Shown in pieces: positions 1-15,320 of a stretch of 64,000 bases of DNA. The stretch is from contig WPIO01000004.1 of the NCBI GenBank assembly GCA_009760855.2, positions 5,772,501 to 5,836,500 of the forward strand, given 5' to 3'. The notes under the pieces were generated by a model. That model made no database searches and was not told where the DNA came from. It worked only from the letters and a program-made list of their open reading frames with translations. The translations under genes and the position numbers were made by a program. Numbering within the stretch: position 1 is the first letter of the stretch; each line of letters begins with the position of its first letter. The DNA is from Cristatella mucedo (Eukaryota > Bryozoa > Phylactolaemata > Cristatellidae).

Positions 1-115
1 TTACGCAGAAGAATTTTCTATAGCGCACCCAAAGCCTACGCAGCTCACAGCACGCTTACGGCAGCCAACGGACTTCGTCGCAGGCAACAACGAGAAGGTT
101 GAAAAGATTCAGTTT
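1..115 (-). mobile_element. Family B non-LTR retrotransposon 3' fragment
   Basis: The reverse complement resembles the 3' region of five other copies in this window (6870-7225, 14344-14562, 52083-52425, 58905-59172, 61255-61482). It shares the stretch around the 'gccaacggacttcgtc' motif and a 'gcgcac' block near the 3' end. The left window edge cuts it. It is diverged and non-coding. Confidence 0.55.
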
Positions 116-867
116 AATGACTAATCAAGACCAGGCCCATTATAAAAAATTGCTCAAGCTCCAGGATTAGGAAAATCATACTGCTTGCAAGCGCACATGT
201 CGACGTTTAGCCGCAAGGCAAAGAAAGAGGTTTGCCGCAGATCAGTCGGGGGCCTACCGGAAATGAGATGCCATGGTAACACCATCGTATAACTTATGTC
301 TATGTAGAGCCGGTTTTTCCGCTCTTTTCACGGCGCTTCAAAACTTGTTACTTAATCAAATAAAAGCTATATGAATCCTTTATAAAAATCTTATTCGTTT
401 CCATAAGTGAACGAAACGACAGTTTTTTTGAGCTCTCTTTCGGGTTTCGTATTTCTGGTGATTACAACGAAAATGGCGCCTCCCATACCTAGGAATAGTT
501 CTCGAATATTTGTCGAGTTCGACCGATGTATGAGTGGAGTGTGTCATGAATAAATTATTATCTGTTTTCGAGGCTCATAATAGCGCACAAATGCCTGCAT
601 AAGCAGACGCTCCTCAATAGTCGACCGTCAGACGGGGCCGCTAATTTGTGTCACCGCCAAGAGCAGCTTTACACCCCGACATTTAATTGCTGGCATCGTG
701 TCTAGCATTCTATGTCAACTGTTCGTGAATGCAGTGCGTATGAATCGGCAAGCCCTTGCCCGTGTTAGTGTTAGGTAACTTCCGGAATTGGCTAAGCGGC
801 CCTTGGTCTCTTAACGGCAGGCTGAGCGCGACTCGCCTTGAGACCGAGGCATTGAATCTATCGTGAA
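116..867. other. TMEM53 5' flank, no feature recognised
   Basis: No exon or known repeat is visible. The stretch precedes the TMEM53 start codon and should hold its 5' UTR and promoter, but no TATA box or initiator could be assigned. A stop in frame with the TMEM53 ATG lies at 853-855, so the reading frame cannot extend further upstream. Confidence 0.4.
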
Positions 868-5802
<4,935 letters not shown>

Positions 5803-6869
5803 ATGAGGCTATGGGGTCTCCATGCTGCTTCGTGGAGATGTCGCATGCGTCGCTCTGATTTCCGATTCGATCACAGCGATCCGTGTTCGATATGCGACGT
5901 CTGGATGGATATTTTTGGCGTGCTTATAAATTGCTGCAGCAAGGTTCCAATGGGCTCGGGTTTGAGCCATGCTATGCAGCCCTGCTTACAAGCCCTGCTT
6001 CGCCCAGGTAGGCATCTAGAGATGAGACGCATGCAAACACACGCACGCATGCACACACAGTCAGACACAGGCAGACAGACAGAGTACGTGCAGTGCATCA
6101 TCTGACCAGGCTGAGTGATGCTCACCTATGGGCAGTGAGTGGGGTGGTGTGGATGAGGCTGGCTTGGTGGGTAATATAAGTTGGCATGTAGTTGCTTCGC
6201 TTCGTGACCCTAGGAGGCTTTAAGGATTGGCTCTTGTAGGAAGCCGATTGTACATATGATAATACTAATATTTTTTGTATAGCAACATGCAAATGGAAAC
6301 AAGTGTCATCGTTAGGCCAGTATGTCAAAGCAGGCAAACTCAGGGCTACCGGTTAGCAGTAACTCTGGTTAGTGGCATTTACTGAATCATGCAGGCAAGC
6401 AGTCAAAGCAAGGGGACAATTTCCTGGCTCCATCGCTGCTCGTGGAAAGGTGCTGCCCAGCCGGTCGAATGAAGATTTCCTCGTGTGGTTCTTTGGTTAA
6501 CGTTTTCTACCCACGTTAAATATAAAAGCATTCAAGTGCAACCGAAGTCGAAGCCCTGAAGGAATGCGGTCCTGTGCCGCTGTGATATAATTGGCGCCGA
6601 AGGCCCTGGGTGGAGGGGGAGGGTGGATGGGGTAGCGGATGATGGATGACATGTGGGAAAGGAACGAACGAAGGGTTTCTATCAGTTCCAGCCGAGTTAA
6701 ACTGGTGGCACGCACCGCTGGAGGTTTGAGTCATTTCTGCAGGCGACGCAGAAACCAGCTCAGCCCTGCTGGTGTCCGGTGCAGGTTGTTGAAGTCTTGT
6801 TGAAGGCCCTCGTTTCACACGCCCTGCATACACTATGGTGTATCCGACAACCGATACTCCGAGTGAAGC
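5803..6869. other. TMEM53 3' flank
   Basis: No gene was recognised. A CA/CAGA-rich stretch lies at about 6036-6085. No canonical AATAAA was found close to the stop codon, so the transcript end is not placed. Confidence 0.4.
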
Positions 6870-7225
6870 ATTCCAATGGAACCCAATTGCCCGCGTGCCA
6901 GACGGCGAGGTTCTAGACTGTGGAACTCGCCTCCACGATTCTTACGCAGCGACAACTACTCTCCTGCTGCTGACTATGGCTCGTCCTTTCCAGTGGTCCT
7001 GAGCTGCTACTTCCATGCTACTCACTACCTCAGCTGCTGTCCTGACTCTGCCATGCTTCCCACTTTCCCTTAGTTTCGTGAGATGAAGTCTGTTGGCTAC
7101 CAAATGCTTACCGAAAGCCGCTTAGACTGTGAGTGCACTATACAAAACTCTCCCACGTAACACCCACATGGTCTTTAAGGCTTTGTGGAGTTGCAGACGG
7201 AGATACATTGACATTGAAATTGGCT
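6870..7225 (+). mobile_element. Family B non-LTR retrotransposon 3' end
   Basis: The translated start carries a SRLWNSPPRFLRSD block, the 'RLWNSLP' motif typical of the C terminus of non-LTR reverse transcriptases. It is followed by the family B 3' UTR ('cacccacatggtcttta', 'gttgcagacggagatacatt'). It is 5'-truncated. Confidence 0.7.
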
Positions 7226-7354
7226 TGGGAACGGTTCTACGTGGCTTTATTACGGCTGCAGAGAACCAGTGTAGCGCTTTCGAGCAAGCCGGCAATCGGC
7301 CGTGGGCAGCTTTAAAGAGACCGGCATCACCGGGTCATCCGCAAAAACAAAAAT

Positions 7355-7541
7355 CTTAGCTGACTCAACAGCCTCATTTCCTCATTTGTTTAGCAGCAGA
7401 ATAGCCTCGTCGTCTGCTATCACCACCACCATCGCTTGCAGTTTGGCAGTAAGGAATCACCCAACTGCAGGATTCGAACCCACGTGACCTCGGTCGCGAA
7501 GAGCGAGCACCTTACCACATGTAGGCTATCACGGCCCAGAG
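7355..7541 (-). mobile_element. Family D tRNA-derived SINE
   Basis: On the minus strand a tRNA-like head ends in the B-box 'gggttcgaatcctgc'. A body follows with 'actgcaagcgatggtggt' and an end with 'gaggctgttgagtcagct'. The same order appears at 50905-51085 and 52960-53148, and the body alone at 38505-38605. No tRNA cloverleaf with paired acceptor stem is present. Confidence 0.7.
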
Positions 7542-7697
7542 CAATGCGACTTGGCCCGTAGATGGCTAACCTAAGATGTACCTTCGGTACGTATTGAGGA
7601 CCTGCTGCTGCTCGCTGCTTCAGCTACAGCAACTGAAAGCATTTCGATTTCAGCTTGACCCTCTCGAGCTCCTTGTTTCGCCTAGATTTTTTCTTCT

Positions 7698-8270
7698 AAT
7701 AATAATATTGCACTTGATAAAGCGCCCTCAGAGAACTTAATCTCTCTCTCTAGGCGCTTTACATTTGCTGTAAAGTGAAATGCAATTGAATGGTAAGTAA
7801 AATCATGCTTGAAAAACAAACGAAATGAATATGGTTAGGGGTGACATGCACAGGGTCAGCATGCGAATGTGGTTAGTGGCAGCATGCACAGTGTCAGCAC
7901 GCATAAGCACATGAAGGACGAATCACAGGGACCCACTAAATGCTGTCCTAAATAGGTGTGTTTTTAAGTTCCTTTTAAATGTGGTCAGGTCAGGGGATGT
8001 TCTGACGCAGGTCGGGAGGGAGTTCCAGGCTTTGGGAGCATACGAGCTAAATGCACGGTCTCCAAAGGATTGAAGGTTTGTACGAGGTATTTCTAGACTG
8101 TTGGATTCCGAAAAGCGGGTGGTACTATGCTTGGCCTGATGGGGTAGTATATCTGACAGATAGGCTGGAGCCAACGAATGAAGGGACCTAAAAGTGAGCG
8201 ACAAAACCTTGAAGTCAATCCGTTGCTTGACTGGTAGCCAGTGCAGGTCGGCGAGAAGTGGAGTAATGTG
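7698..8270 (-). mobile_element. Family A LINE 3' end with RT C-terminus
   Basis: The minus-strand reading frame at 8204-7923 has LTFRSLHSLAPAYLSDILPH and then FGDRAFSSYAPKAWNSLP, the C-terminal end of L2/CR1-type RT. The 3' UTR carries 'gcatgctgccactaaccac' and the stem-loop aagcgcc...ggcgctt, ending in (ATT)n. It is 5'-truncated, and among the better preserved copies here. Confidence 0.85.
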
Positions 8271-8432
8271 GCATTGTTTTCAGAGGATTTGAGGTTCGTA
8301 TGACGTATAGCTAAACAATTTAACTCAGAAAGCAGGTGGTACGATGCATGACCTGTCGGCGACTAGTTCTGATAGGTAAGCTGGAGCCAGAAAATGAAGT
8401 GACCTAAAAGTGAGTGACAGAACCTTAATATA
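8270..8432 (-). mobile_element. Second partial family A LINE copy, same orientation
   Basis: This repeats the C-terminal RT region of the neighbouring copy in diverged form. Shared + strand blocks are 'agctggagcca' and 'gacctaaaagtgagtgaca'. It lacks a 3' UTR, which suggests a local duplication or an adjacent insertion. Confidence 0.65.
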
Positions 8433-8441
8433 TATACATAT

Positions 8442-8540
8442 GTAATTCATTTGTATAGCGACCTAAAAGAACTTAATGTCAATTCAGGCGCTTCACATAT
8501 GCGAAGAGCAAGTACCTTACCTCCTAAGGCTATCACAGCA
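8442..8540 (-). mobile_element. Chimeric SINE: family D head on family C/A tail
   Basis: The minus strand begins with the start of the family D head ('ctgtgatagcc' ... 'cttgctcttcg'). It switches without spacer to 'catatgtgaagcgcctgaat', the point after the B-box in family C, and finishes with the LINE-like tail. The B-box is missing. It may result from template switching during reverse transcription. Confidence 0.6.
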
Positions 8541-9019
8541 GAGACGAGGACGAGCTGTTATGTTTGTCTTTCGGCAGGAAAAGCAGGCAAAGCCGTGTGC
8601 CTCCTAGCATCAAGCAATAGACTCCAATTTATTGCTAGTCTGCATGTGCATAGGCATTACAGCGAGCGTAATGCAGACAAGAAAAATACTAGTGTGCCGC
8701 ATGATAGCAAGGCAAAACCACCGAATAGGCAATAATAGCAATACAAAATAGTAAAAAATAATAAAAGTAACCTACATACGACCGGCTTTCCTTCTCAATG
8801 AGAAAACGGGTGCTGGAACTTCAGGTAACCTCCACAAGAAAGAATGTACCAAGCAAATGCTGGTCACAAGGGCCTCCGTAATGAGTCCACCACCGGTTTG
8901 CGTTGATGATCTGCCAGTCACTGTTCGTGGGCGTAGCTTATCGGCAGCGATGGCGTCCAGCATCCTTTGGTGTGGCAGTCGTTTCAGAAGTCGGTACGTA
9001 CCACCTGATTCTCATTGAT

Positions 9020-9097
9020 CGCATTTCTAAAGCGCCTAGACAGAGATTGAGTTCTCTGATGGCGCTTTATCAAATGTATTATTATTATATTACTAAT
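9020..9097 (+). mobile_element. Family A LINE 3' terminal stem-loop, truncated copy
   Basis: Only the last ~75 bp of family A are present: 'taaagcgcctagacagaga', 'ggcgctttatcaaatg', then ATT repeats. A (TC)n tract begins shortly afterwards. Confidence 0.75.
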
Positions 9098-9103
9098 ATC
9101 GCC

Positions 9104-9106
<3 letters not shown>

Positions 9107-9166
<60 letters not shown>
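9107..9166. repeat. (TC)n microsatellite
   Basis: 60 bp of TC, directly downstream of a truncated family A tail. Confidence 0.95.
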
Positions 9167-9167
<1 letters not shown>

Positions 9168-9920
9168 AGGCTTTAAACCGCTGCCTTTTCGTGGGGTTAT
9201 TCAATCTCCCAAGGCAAACGGGCTCGCCGGAGGTTCCCACGGCGAAAAATAAATCACGGATTAGTTGTGGGGTTCGTAAGCGCTCAGTAGCTAGTTATTT
9301 GTTCAGCTCCTTCGGCAGAACTGCCAGTATTCGCCGTGGTCGAGCTGCTGTCAGTTTGTTTGTCGACGCCTTCTACATCGGCGCCATGCCTGTTGCTGGC
9401 GTTTGAGGGGACATCCCTCCTCCAGAGCCCAACAAGATTGTCCATAATTGAAAACGGTAGCATTCAAAGGGGTCAACCGAAGGAAGGGCTGTCAGCTGCA
9501 GCGGCTGCTGCGAGCTACTGTCTTCGGTGCACGTCAGTGGCACTGGCGAGGCTCATGCATTCTGGGCAGGAAGGCGGCCGATCGGCTGATACTTTTGCCT
9601 GTTTGGAACCTCGGGGGGCGGTGTCACTTTCGGGCTGGCGCCGGCACTGGCGTCGCGTGCGTGCGCCGCTGGGGGCATCCTCGGCTCGGTCGGTAGCGCA
9701 GTTTCTTCAGCCGATAGTTACAGCGATGCACACGCACGGACGCGAATTGCATGCGGTGCAGCCTTACCGATAGGTTGCATGCATTGTCGGCCCCCCGTGG
9801 GTGGTTCCGGGGGTGGCGTAGATGCATGAGAGCAAATTGCAAGGAGTTAAAAAACAAAGACATTCATGCCAGCGTCCGCCGCCGACACTTCTGGTGGTGC
9901 CGGCAATGCAGACGCTTCGC

Positions 9921-10000
9921 CCCGACGAAGCACGTACAGATTGGACGAAGCACGTCCAGATTGGACGAAGCACGTCCAGATTGGACGAAGCACGTCCAGA
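9921..10000 (+). repeat. 20-bp tandem repeat, four units, each a hairpin
   Basis: The unit is TTGGACGAAGCACGTCCAGA. Three units are perfect and the first is imperfect. TGGACG and CGTCCA inside the unit form a 6-bp stem with a 5-nt loop AAGCA, so the array could fold into a row of hairpins or present repeated binding sites. No gene was recognised nearby. Confidence 0.9.
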
Positions 10001-10003
10001 TTG

Positions 10004-11419
10004 GCGCTGAATATGCTCCTCGACCAATGCCATGCAGAAATGGTCTATAAAGAAAGGGCCGCCGCCGTTACAGCTACCGATACTTTACCGCTTGCGACGC
10101 ACAGCGACAGGCATCTCACTCCGAAATCGGTATCGGGATATCGACCACCAAAACTCGAGTTTCTCGAGCAGGATGTTGGCCGGTTCCCAGCTGGGCCACC
10201 TCAAGGCGAAAGATTGGCTCATCGTCTGTTGCTCGTACAATACCTTAAGGAAGTTATGCTTTCCCAGATTTCCGTGCGATATTCCTCCGATGCCGTAATA
10301 TTTGTCCAATTCGTTGACCATATTTAAGAGTGAGTCGGCTGCTCCGATGCGCTGGTGCCACCCCAATGTGTTCGAAGTCGGAACCCGGAAGGAGACCGGC
10401 TGAGCTCTTTTACTAAATGAAGTATCGCTCCAAGTGGCGGGTTATGTGCATCTCATTCTAGTCGCCACACTTGCGCTAGTTGTCGGAAGATGCACGAATG
10501 CATTTTTTTGTGCCTCCCAAAGTTAAACGATAGAGCACCCGCTGGACCCATCTTTTATTGCTCGCCGGCAGGCATGAGAATTACAGCGAGAGTAATACAG
10601 CTGCAACTCGAAGCAGCCTTGCCAGTGGCTTGTAGCTGGATTCTGCGGAGGGAAAAATCGCCCGGACATTACTGCGCCTTTTTTTACACATTGCCTGCGA
10701 AACTGCTAATTGTGAGCGACGCCAGTCTTACAAAGGCCAGTGACTTGTATTCGTGCGGAGATGTAGGGCAGCTATCTTCTGCTCGACCAGAATCACTTTT
10801 CGCGACCGACCGAACGAGGCCGTAACGTAACAGGGCGATCCGCCATCAATTCGTAGGATTTAGGGCGAGAGGCGACCAAGAGGAAGTCACCACTAAGGCC
10901 GCATTTCAGTGGTATGCGCCTTCACTCTGCATAAAACTACGTAAAGGACGCTTTAGATTTGGAAAAAAGCTTATTGTAGCGCCTGCCGGGGTATCAGCGG
11001 ATACACACATTTTTAATGGCCAATATTACGAGGCCTTTCTGAGAACGGCTGAGAAGCCAGGAAGTGTGCCAGTCAGATCGCGATTTATGCTACTCTGATA
11101 ATGATGGTATTAACCAAAAAATTGTGTATAGGCCCCCAGGGAACTAGTCATTGCAAGTAACGACCGAAGTCAGAAGGCAGCTCCAGATTTTCAGTAGATA
11201 GGGACTGAAAGCTTAATAACCAAAGGATTTAAATTTAGTGCGTGGAACGACCGGAGCGGCTCGGGAGTGGGGGTGGTTCTTGTGACTGGAGGAGCACGTG
11301 ACCCGTGGAGCCCGTGACCGGAGGAGCACGTGACTGGCGGAGCGCGTGTGGACTGGAGGAGCAGAGGTCTGATATCCCGGCTGCTGCGATCGAGCCAAGC
11401 GACCTGTAAGGGAGCAGGG
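10004..11419. other. Intergenic, no feature recognised
   Basis: Short open frames overlap on both strands here, but none matches a family I know. GC content is moderate. An approximate repeat of 'ggagcacgtgac' occurs at about 11288-11345. Confidence 0.35.
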
Positions 11420-12062
11420 AATCTTAAGGTCGATTCGATGCTTAACAGAGAGCCAGTATAGCTAAGAAAGAATAAGCGGTATCGTGTGACATCTGTGCTG
11501 TTGGCGATAGACTAGATGAGCAGCTGAGAGTTTTGCACCAGCTGCAGCCGACTAAAGACACAGACCGGGATTCCCGACCAAACTAAGAGGCAGTTGCGGT
11601 AATCAGACGCGACGTAACAAGCGTTTGTGAATCAATTTTGCTGTCTTTGCACTCTTGTTAAGCCCTCGTTTTGAGATTGTTCCTTAGTGGAAAAGAAGGT
11701 CGACGTCACCGTTGAAGCAATGTAGTCATCTGATGACATGCTGTTTTAGAACAGCACGCCGGGACTACAAACACAGCTCACTGGAGTGATAATAGACGAA
11801 TCCGTCTTGGGGCTAAATCCTGCAATCTGAGGGTGATTCCAGGCTTTCCCACAAAAACTTGGTTTGTCTTATCACCGCTAAACTATGGGAAGTTAGTGGC
11901 GAAGTCCAGGTGCTCCGAATCTCTTCGATGGAGGCTGGAAAGGCATCACGTGCGTTTTCGCTGAGCAAGGCTTGGCATTTTTTCGAAGGATAAGTAGAGC
12001 TGAATGAGAGTCATCGGCGTGTCAATGAAAGAGTAGATTGTGCTTGGCGAGGAAATCGGCCA
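11420..12062 (-). mobile_element. Family A LINE, decayed RT palm/thumb region
   Basis: Minus-strand blocks follow L2 order despite stops. LADFLAKHNL is followed by a stop-interrupted HADD (the RT catalytic box), then DYRNCLLVWSGIPVCVFSRL, then VKHRIDLKI. It is heavily mutated. Confidence 0.65.
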
Positions 12063-12090
12063 GAGGGATATACATATATATAAATATATA

Positions 12091-12092
12091 AA

Positions 12093-12129
<37 letters not shown>

Positions 12130-12246
12130 AATATAATAATAATAATAATGCACTTGATAAAGCGCCCTCAGATAAATCAATCTCTGCCTAGGCGCTTTAC
12201 ATTTGTTGCAACTATATAACTATATATTTATATAAAACTGTATATA

Positions 12247-12287
<41 letters not shown>
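12091..12287 (-). mobile_element. Family A LINE 3' tail flanked by (TA)n tracts
   Basis: TA tracts at 12091-12126 and 12241-12287 flank a family A terminal stem-loop (about 12127-12210, minus strand) with its (ATT)n end. Confidence 0.75.
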
Positions 12288-12290
<3 letters not shown>

Positions 12291-12770
12291 GTAATATAGT
12301 TAAAGTTATAAGAAGGGGCCTGAGACCGATCGCTGAGACAGCCCATACTTTAACGGCTCCTGGATAACCGAAGCCCATTTACAGCTACCCTGTAGCGTCT
12401 CGCACTGCCCAATAGGACGTAATCTAATTTAGCACCCAGTGCCAGTTATATAATACCTAGGCGTTTCAGAAAGCGCTCCAGGAGAGATCTGGTATTCGGT
12501 CGTGTCAAATGCTTCGAAGAGATCTTGGAGAGCCAGCCACCGTGATTAGCATTGCTCCGAAGGTATGGTTATGACATACCTGAATCGGTGCAGTTACGGG
12601 CTATGGGCCTATAAAAAATGCTCGGTCTCCAATTGACTTGAAGCTGGTCAGACGTGCAGCTAAGTCCGATCAGCGCCCGGGGGGGCTCGGCGCGATGGAC
12701 CACCCAACGAGTAAGTACTACGAGTACGGACGGAGCGAGAGAACGCAGGTTTCTAAAAGCGAGTGGAAGA
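12288..12770. other. Stretch upstream of the 60-bp minisatellite
   Basis: No gene was recognised. The frame that runs through the minisatellite has ATGs at 12638 and 12695, but nothing marks either as a real start. Confidence 0.35.
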
Positions 12771-13790
12771 GCCTCGAAGCCTTCGATGGAGATGGAGAGC
12801 CGTCGATGCTCGTACTATCGGTGGAGAGCAGCCTCGAAGCCGTCGATGGAGACGGAGAGCCGTCGATGCTCGTACTATCGGTGGAGAGCAGCCTCGAAGC
12901 CTTCGATGGAGACGGAGAGCCGTCGATGCTCGTACCGTCGGTTCAGAGCAGCCTCGAAGCCGTCGATGGAGATGGAGAGCCGTCGATGCTCGCACTGTCG
13001 GTGGAGAGCAGCCTCGAAGCCGTCAATGGAGATGGAGAGCCGTCGATGCTTGTACCGTCGGTGGAGAGCAGCCTCGAAGCCGTCGATGGAGATGGAGAGC
13101 CGTCGATGCTCGCACTGTCGGTGGAGAGCAGCCTCGAAGCCGTCGATGGAGATGGAGAGCCGCCGATGCTCGTACCGTCGGTTCAGAGCAGCCTTGAAGC
13201 CGTGGATGGAGATGGAGAGCCGTCGATGCTCGCACCGTCGGTTCAGAGCAGCCTCGAAGCCGTCGATGGAGATGGGGAGCCGTCGATGCTCGTACCGTCG
13301 GTGGAGAGCAGCCTCGAAGCCGTCGATGGAGATGGAGAGCCGTCGATGCTCGTACCGTCGGTGGAGAGCAGCCTCGAAGCCGTCGATGGAGATGGAGAGC
13401 CGTCGATGCTTGTACCGTCGGTGGAGAGCAGCCTTGAAGCCGTCGATGGAGATGGAGAGCCGTCGATGCTCGCACTGTCGGTGGAGAGCAGCCTCGAAGC
13501 CGTCGATGGAGATGGAGAGCCGTCGATGCTCGTACCGTCGGTGGAGAGCAGCCTCGAAGCCGTCGATGGAGACGGAGAGCCGTCGATGCTCGTACCGTTG
13601 GTGGAGAGCAGCCTTGAAGCCGTCGATGGAGATGGAGAGCCGTCGATGCTCGCACTGTCGGTGGAGAGCAGCCTCGAAGCCGTCGATGGAGATGGAGAGC
13701 CGTCGATGCTCGTACCGTTGGTGGAGAGCAGCCTTGAAGCCGTCGATGGAGATGGAGAGCCGTCGATGCTCGTACCGTCGGTGGAGAGCA
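12771..13790. repeat. 60-bp minisatellite, 17 units
   Basis: Seventeen head-to-tail 60-bp units are present with few substitutions and no length change. Variants cluster at fixed positions: cgtaccgtcg/cgcactgtcg/cgtactatcg, gtggag/gttcag, gat/gac. Some units recur as 120-bp pairs, suggesting unequal exchange. Because 60 is divisible by 3, most frames stay open. The + frame from 12638 would encode repeats of SSLEAVDGDGEPSMLVPSVE in a 407-residue frame, and two minus frames exceed 300 residues. Codon evidence for expression is absent, so I treat it as a satellite, with a coding repeat possible but unproven. Confidence 0.92.
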
Positions 13791-13859
13791 GCTGCCGGCC
13801 AGCCGGCCGGCCGGCGAGAGGTGTTGCACTGTGCAGCAGTGGCGACGTTCACGACAGGT

Positions 13860-14343
13860 AAGCTTAGCTGCAGGATTGTGCACCAACAGTGAGCGTGCTA
13901 TTACACCAGGAGGAAGACCTGCGAGACGCGAGTTACGGACATAAGCAACGAGCATTTGCTGCAACCGCATGAACCGGCACTTGGCAGCGCTACCCTTACT
14001 CTAACAGTAGCTGAGACCAAGAATCGTAGGAGCGTGCGACGTCGGCGGTGGGTGTGGTCGTGCAAGAGAGGTTCACTGTATGTCGGCGCAGCCACAGATC
14101 TCACTAAGCTAGGCAATCGTGCCCTGTAAGGATATTCTTATGCTGAGCACCCATTAAGTTAAAACACCGCCGAGCTTCGCTGTACCAAGCTTCGCTGCAT
14201 GAAGGCGAAGGATCTACATCGCTTAAACTGTACTCCGTACGCCTACACTGGTCAGCTGACTAAGAGCTCAGTCATGAGCACGGATTCCTGTTATTCATCA
14301 TGCGATCGAGCTTCCCCGAGAATACTTATCGAATAATAATAAT
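13860..14343. other. Intergenic, no feature recognised
   Basis: Nothing was recognised apart from a short (AAT)n run at about 14331-14350 next to a family B fragment. Confidence 0.35.
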
Positions 14344-14562
14344 ATTTTATTAGCTACTCACTACCTCAACTGCTCTCCTGACTCTGCTATGCTTTCCACT
14401 TTCTCTTTGTTTCGTGAGACGAAGTCTGTAGGCTACCGAATGCGTACGTAAAGCCGCTTAGGCTGTGAGTGCGCTATACAAAACTCTCCTGCGTAACACC
14501 CACATGGTCTTTATGACTTTGTGGAGTTACAGACGGAGATACATTACATTACATAGCCGAAT
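14344..14562 (+). mobile_element. Family B non-LTR 3' end
   Basis: The 3' UTR starts at 'tagctactcactacctcaac' and ends 'cggagatacattacatt' with a TACAT-type tail. It is close in sequence to the copies at 61255-61482 and 58905-59172. Confidence 0.75.
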
Positions 14563-14584
14563 AGTTATCGGTAGCATGCGCAGA

Positions 14585-14697
14585 AACAACAAGCACAACA
14601 TGGTTAGAGGTGACATGCAGGGTTAGCATGCAAATATGGTTAGTGGCAGAATGCACGGTGTCACCACGCATAAGCACACAAAAGGCGAATCACAAAT
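14585..14697 (-). mobile_element. Family A LINE 3' UTR fragment
   Basis: The minus strand matches the family A 3' UTR segment with 'gcgtggtgacaccgtgcat' and 'ccactaaccatatttgcat'. The terminal stem-loop is absent. It lies tail-to-tail with the family B copy at 14344-14562. Confidence 0.7.
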
Positions 14698-14849
14698 TGA
14701 ACGAATTGGATCACTATCTAGGAGCCGCAGCCGCAAATACCACCCTTGCAATCGGCCTGGCGATCAATACGATCAGATCTAGAGAGCGGCAAGATAAAAG
14801 CCGGGTACTAGCCGATACGTGATTGAATACTTTCCGATTATCTGTGGGA

Positions 14850-15320
14850 GATATATCCGATGCGAGAGTTTTCGCTTTCGCTCTCGTTCGCTTTGGAGCT
14901 GCGAACGTAGATGGCGTCCGATGCGAGACCCGTTTCCTGTTGGGAACATTTTCAAGCGAGAGCATCAGGGAGCCCCATCACCGTGAGTCGACCGCTCGAA
15001 TCGCTCGCAGGGCTCGCATCGCTCTCCGGGCGCTCTCGCATCAGCTCCGCTCAGTCCTCGAGGAGAGGGAATGAGCAGCGCGACGACGCAGGGCGCAGCG
15101 AGGGTCGAAGGCCGGCAGTCGGAAGCAGATGTGGCAGCCGCTGCTGAGCGCCAGCCAGCGCGACGACTACGCCGCCGCCTCCGCTGCCGAAGAGAGGCCC
15201 TTAAGCCGAAAGTGCTGCCATGTCGCCGCCGTCAGGCCGAAGCGGAAGCGGAAGCAAGCGGAACGGCGCTCTTGCCTTGAAGCGCTGCCTCTGCACCGTC
15301 TCTGAGCCGTCGAGCCACGA
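14850..15320. other. GC/CpG-rich block, possible promoter or unidentified first exon
   Basis: CpG density is far higher than in the surrounding DNA. Several overlapping frames are open on +, for example from the ATG at 15071, which gives an Arg/Ala/Glu-rich 69-residue frame. None resembles a known domain. The block could be an unmethylated CpG island. Confidence 0.3.

Noticed and set aside
12638-13861. 407-residue + frame as a gene
   Set aside because: Minus frames over the same repeat are almost as long, so openness follows from the 60-bp period; no other coding evidence.
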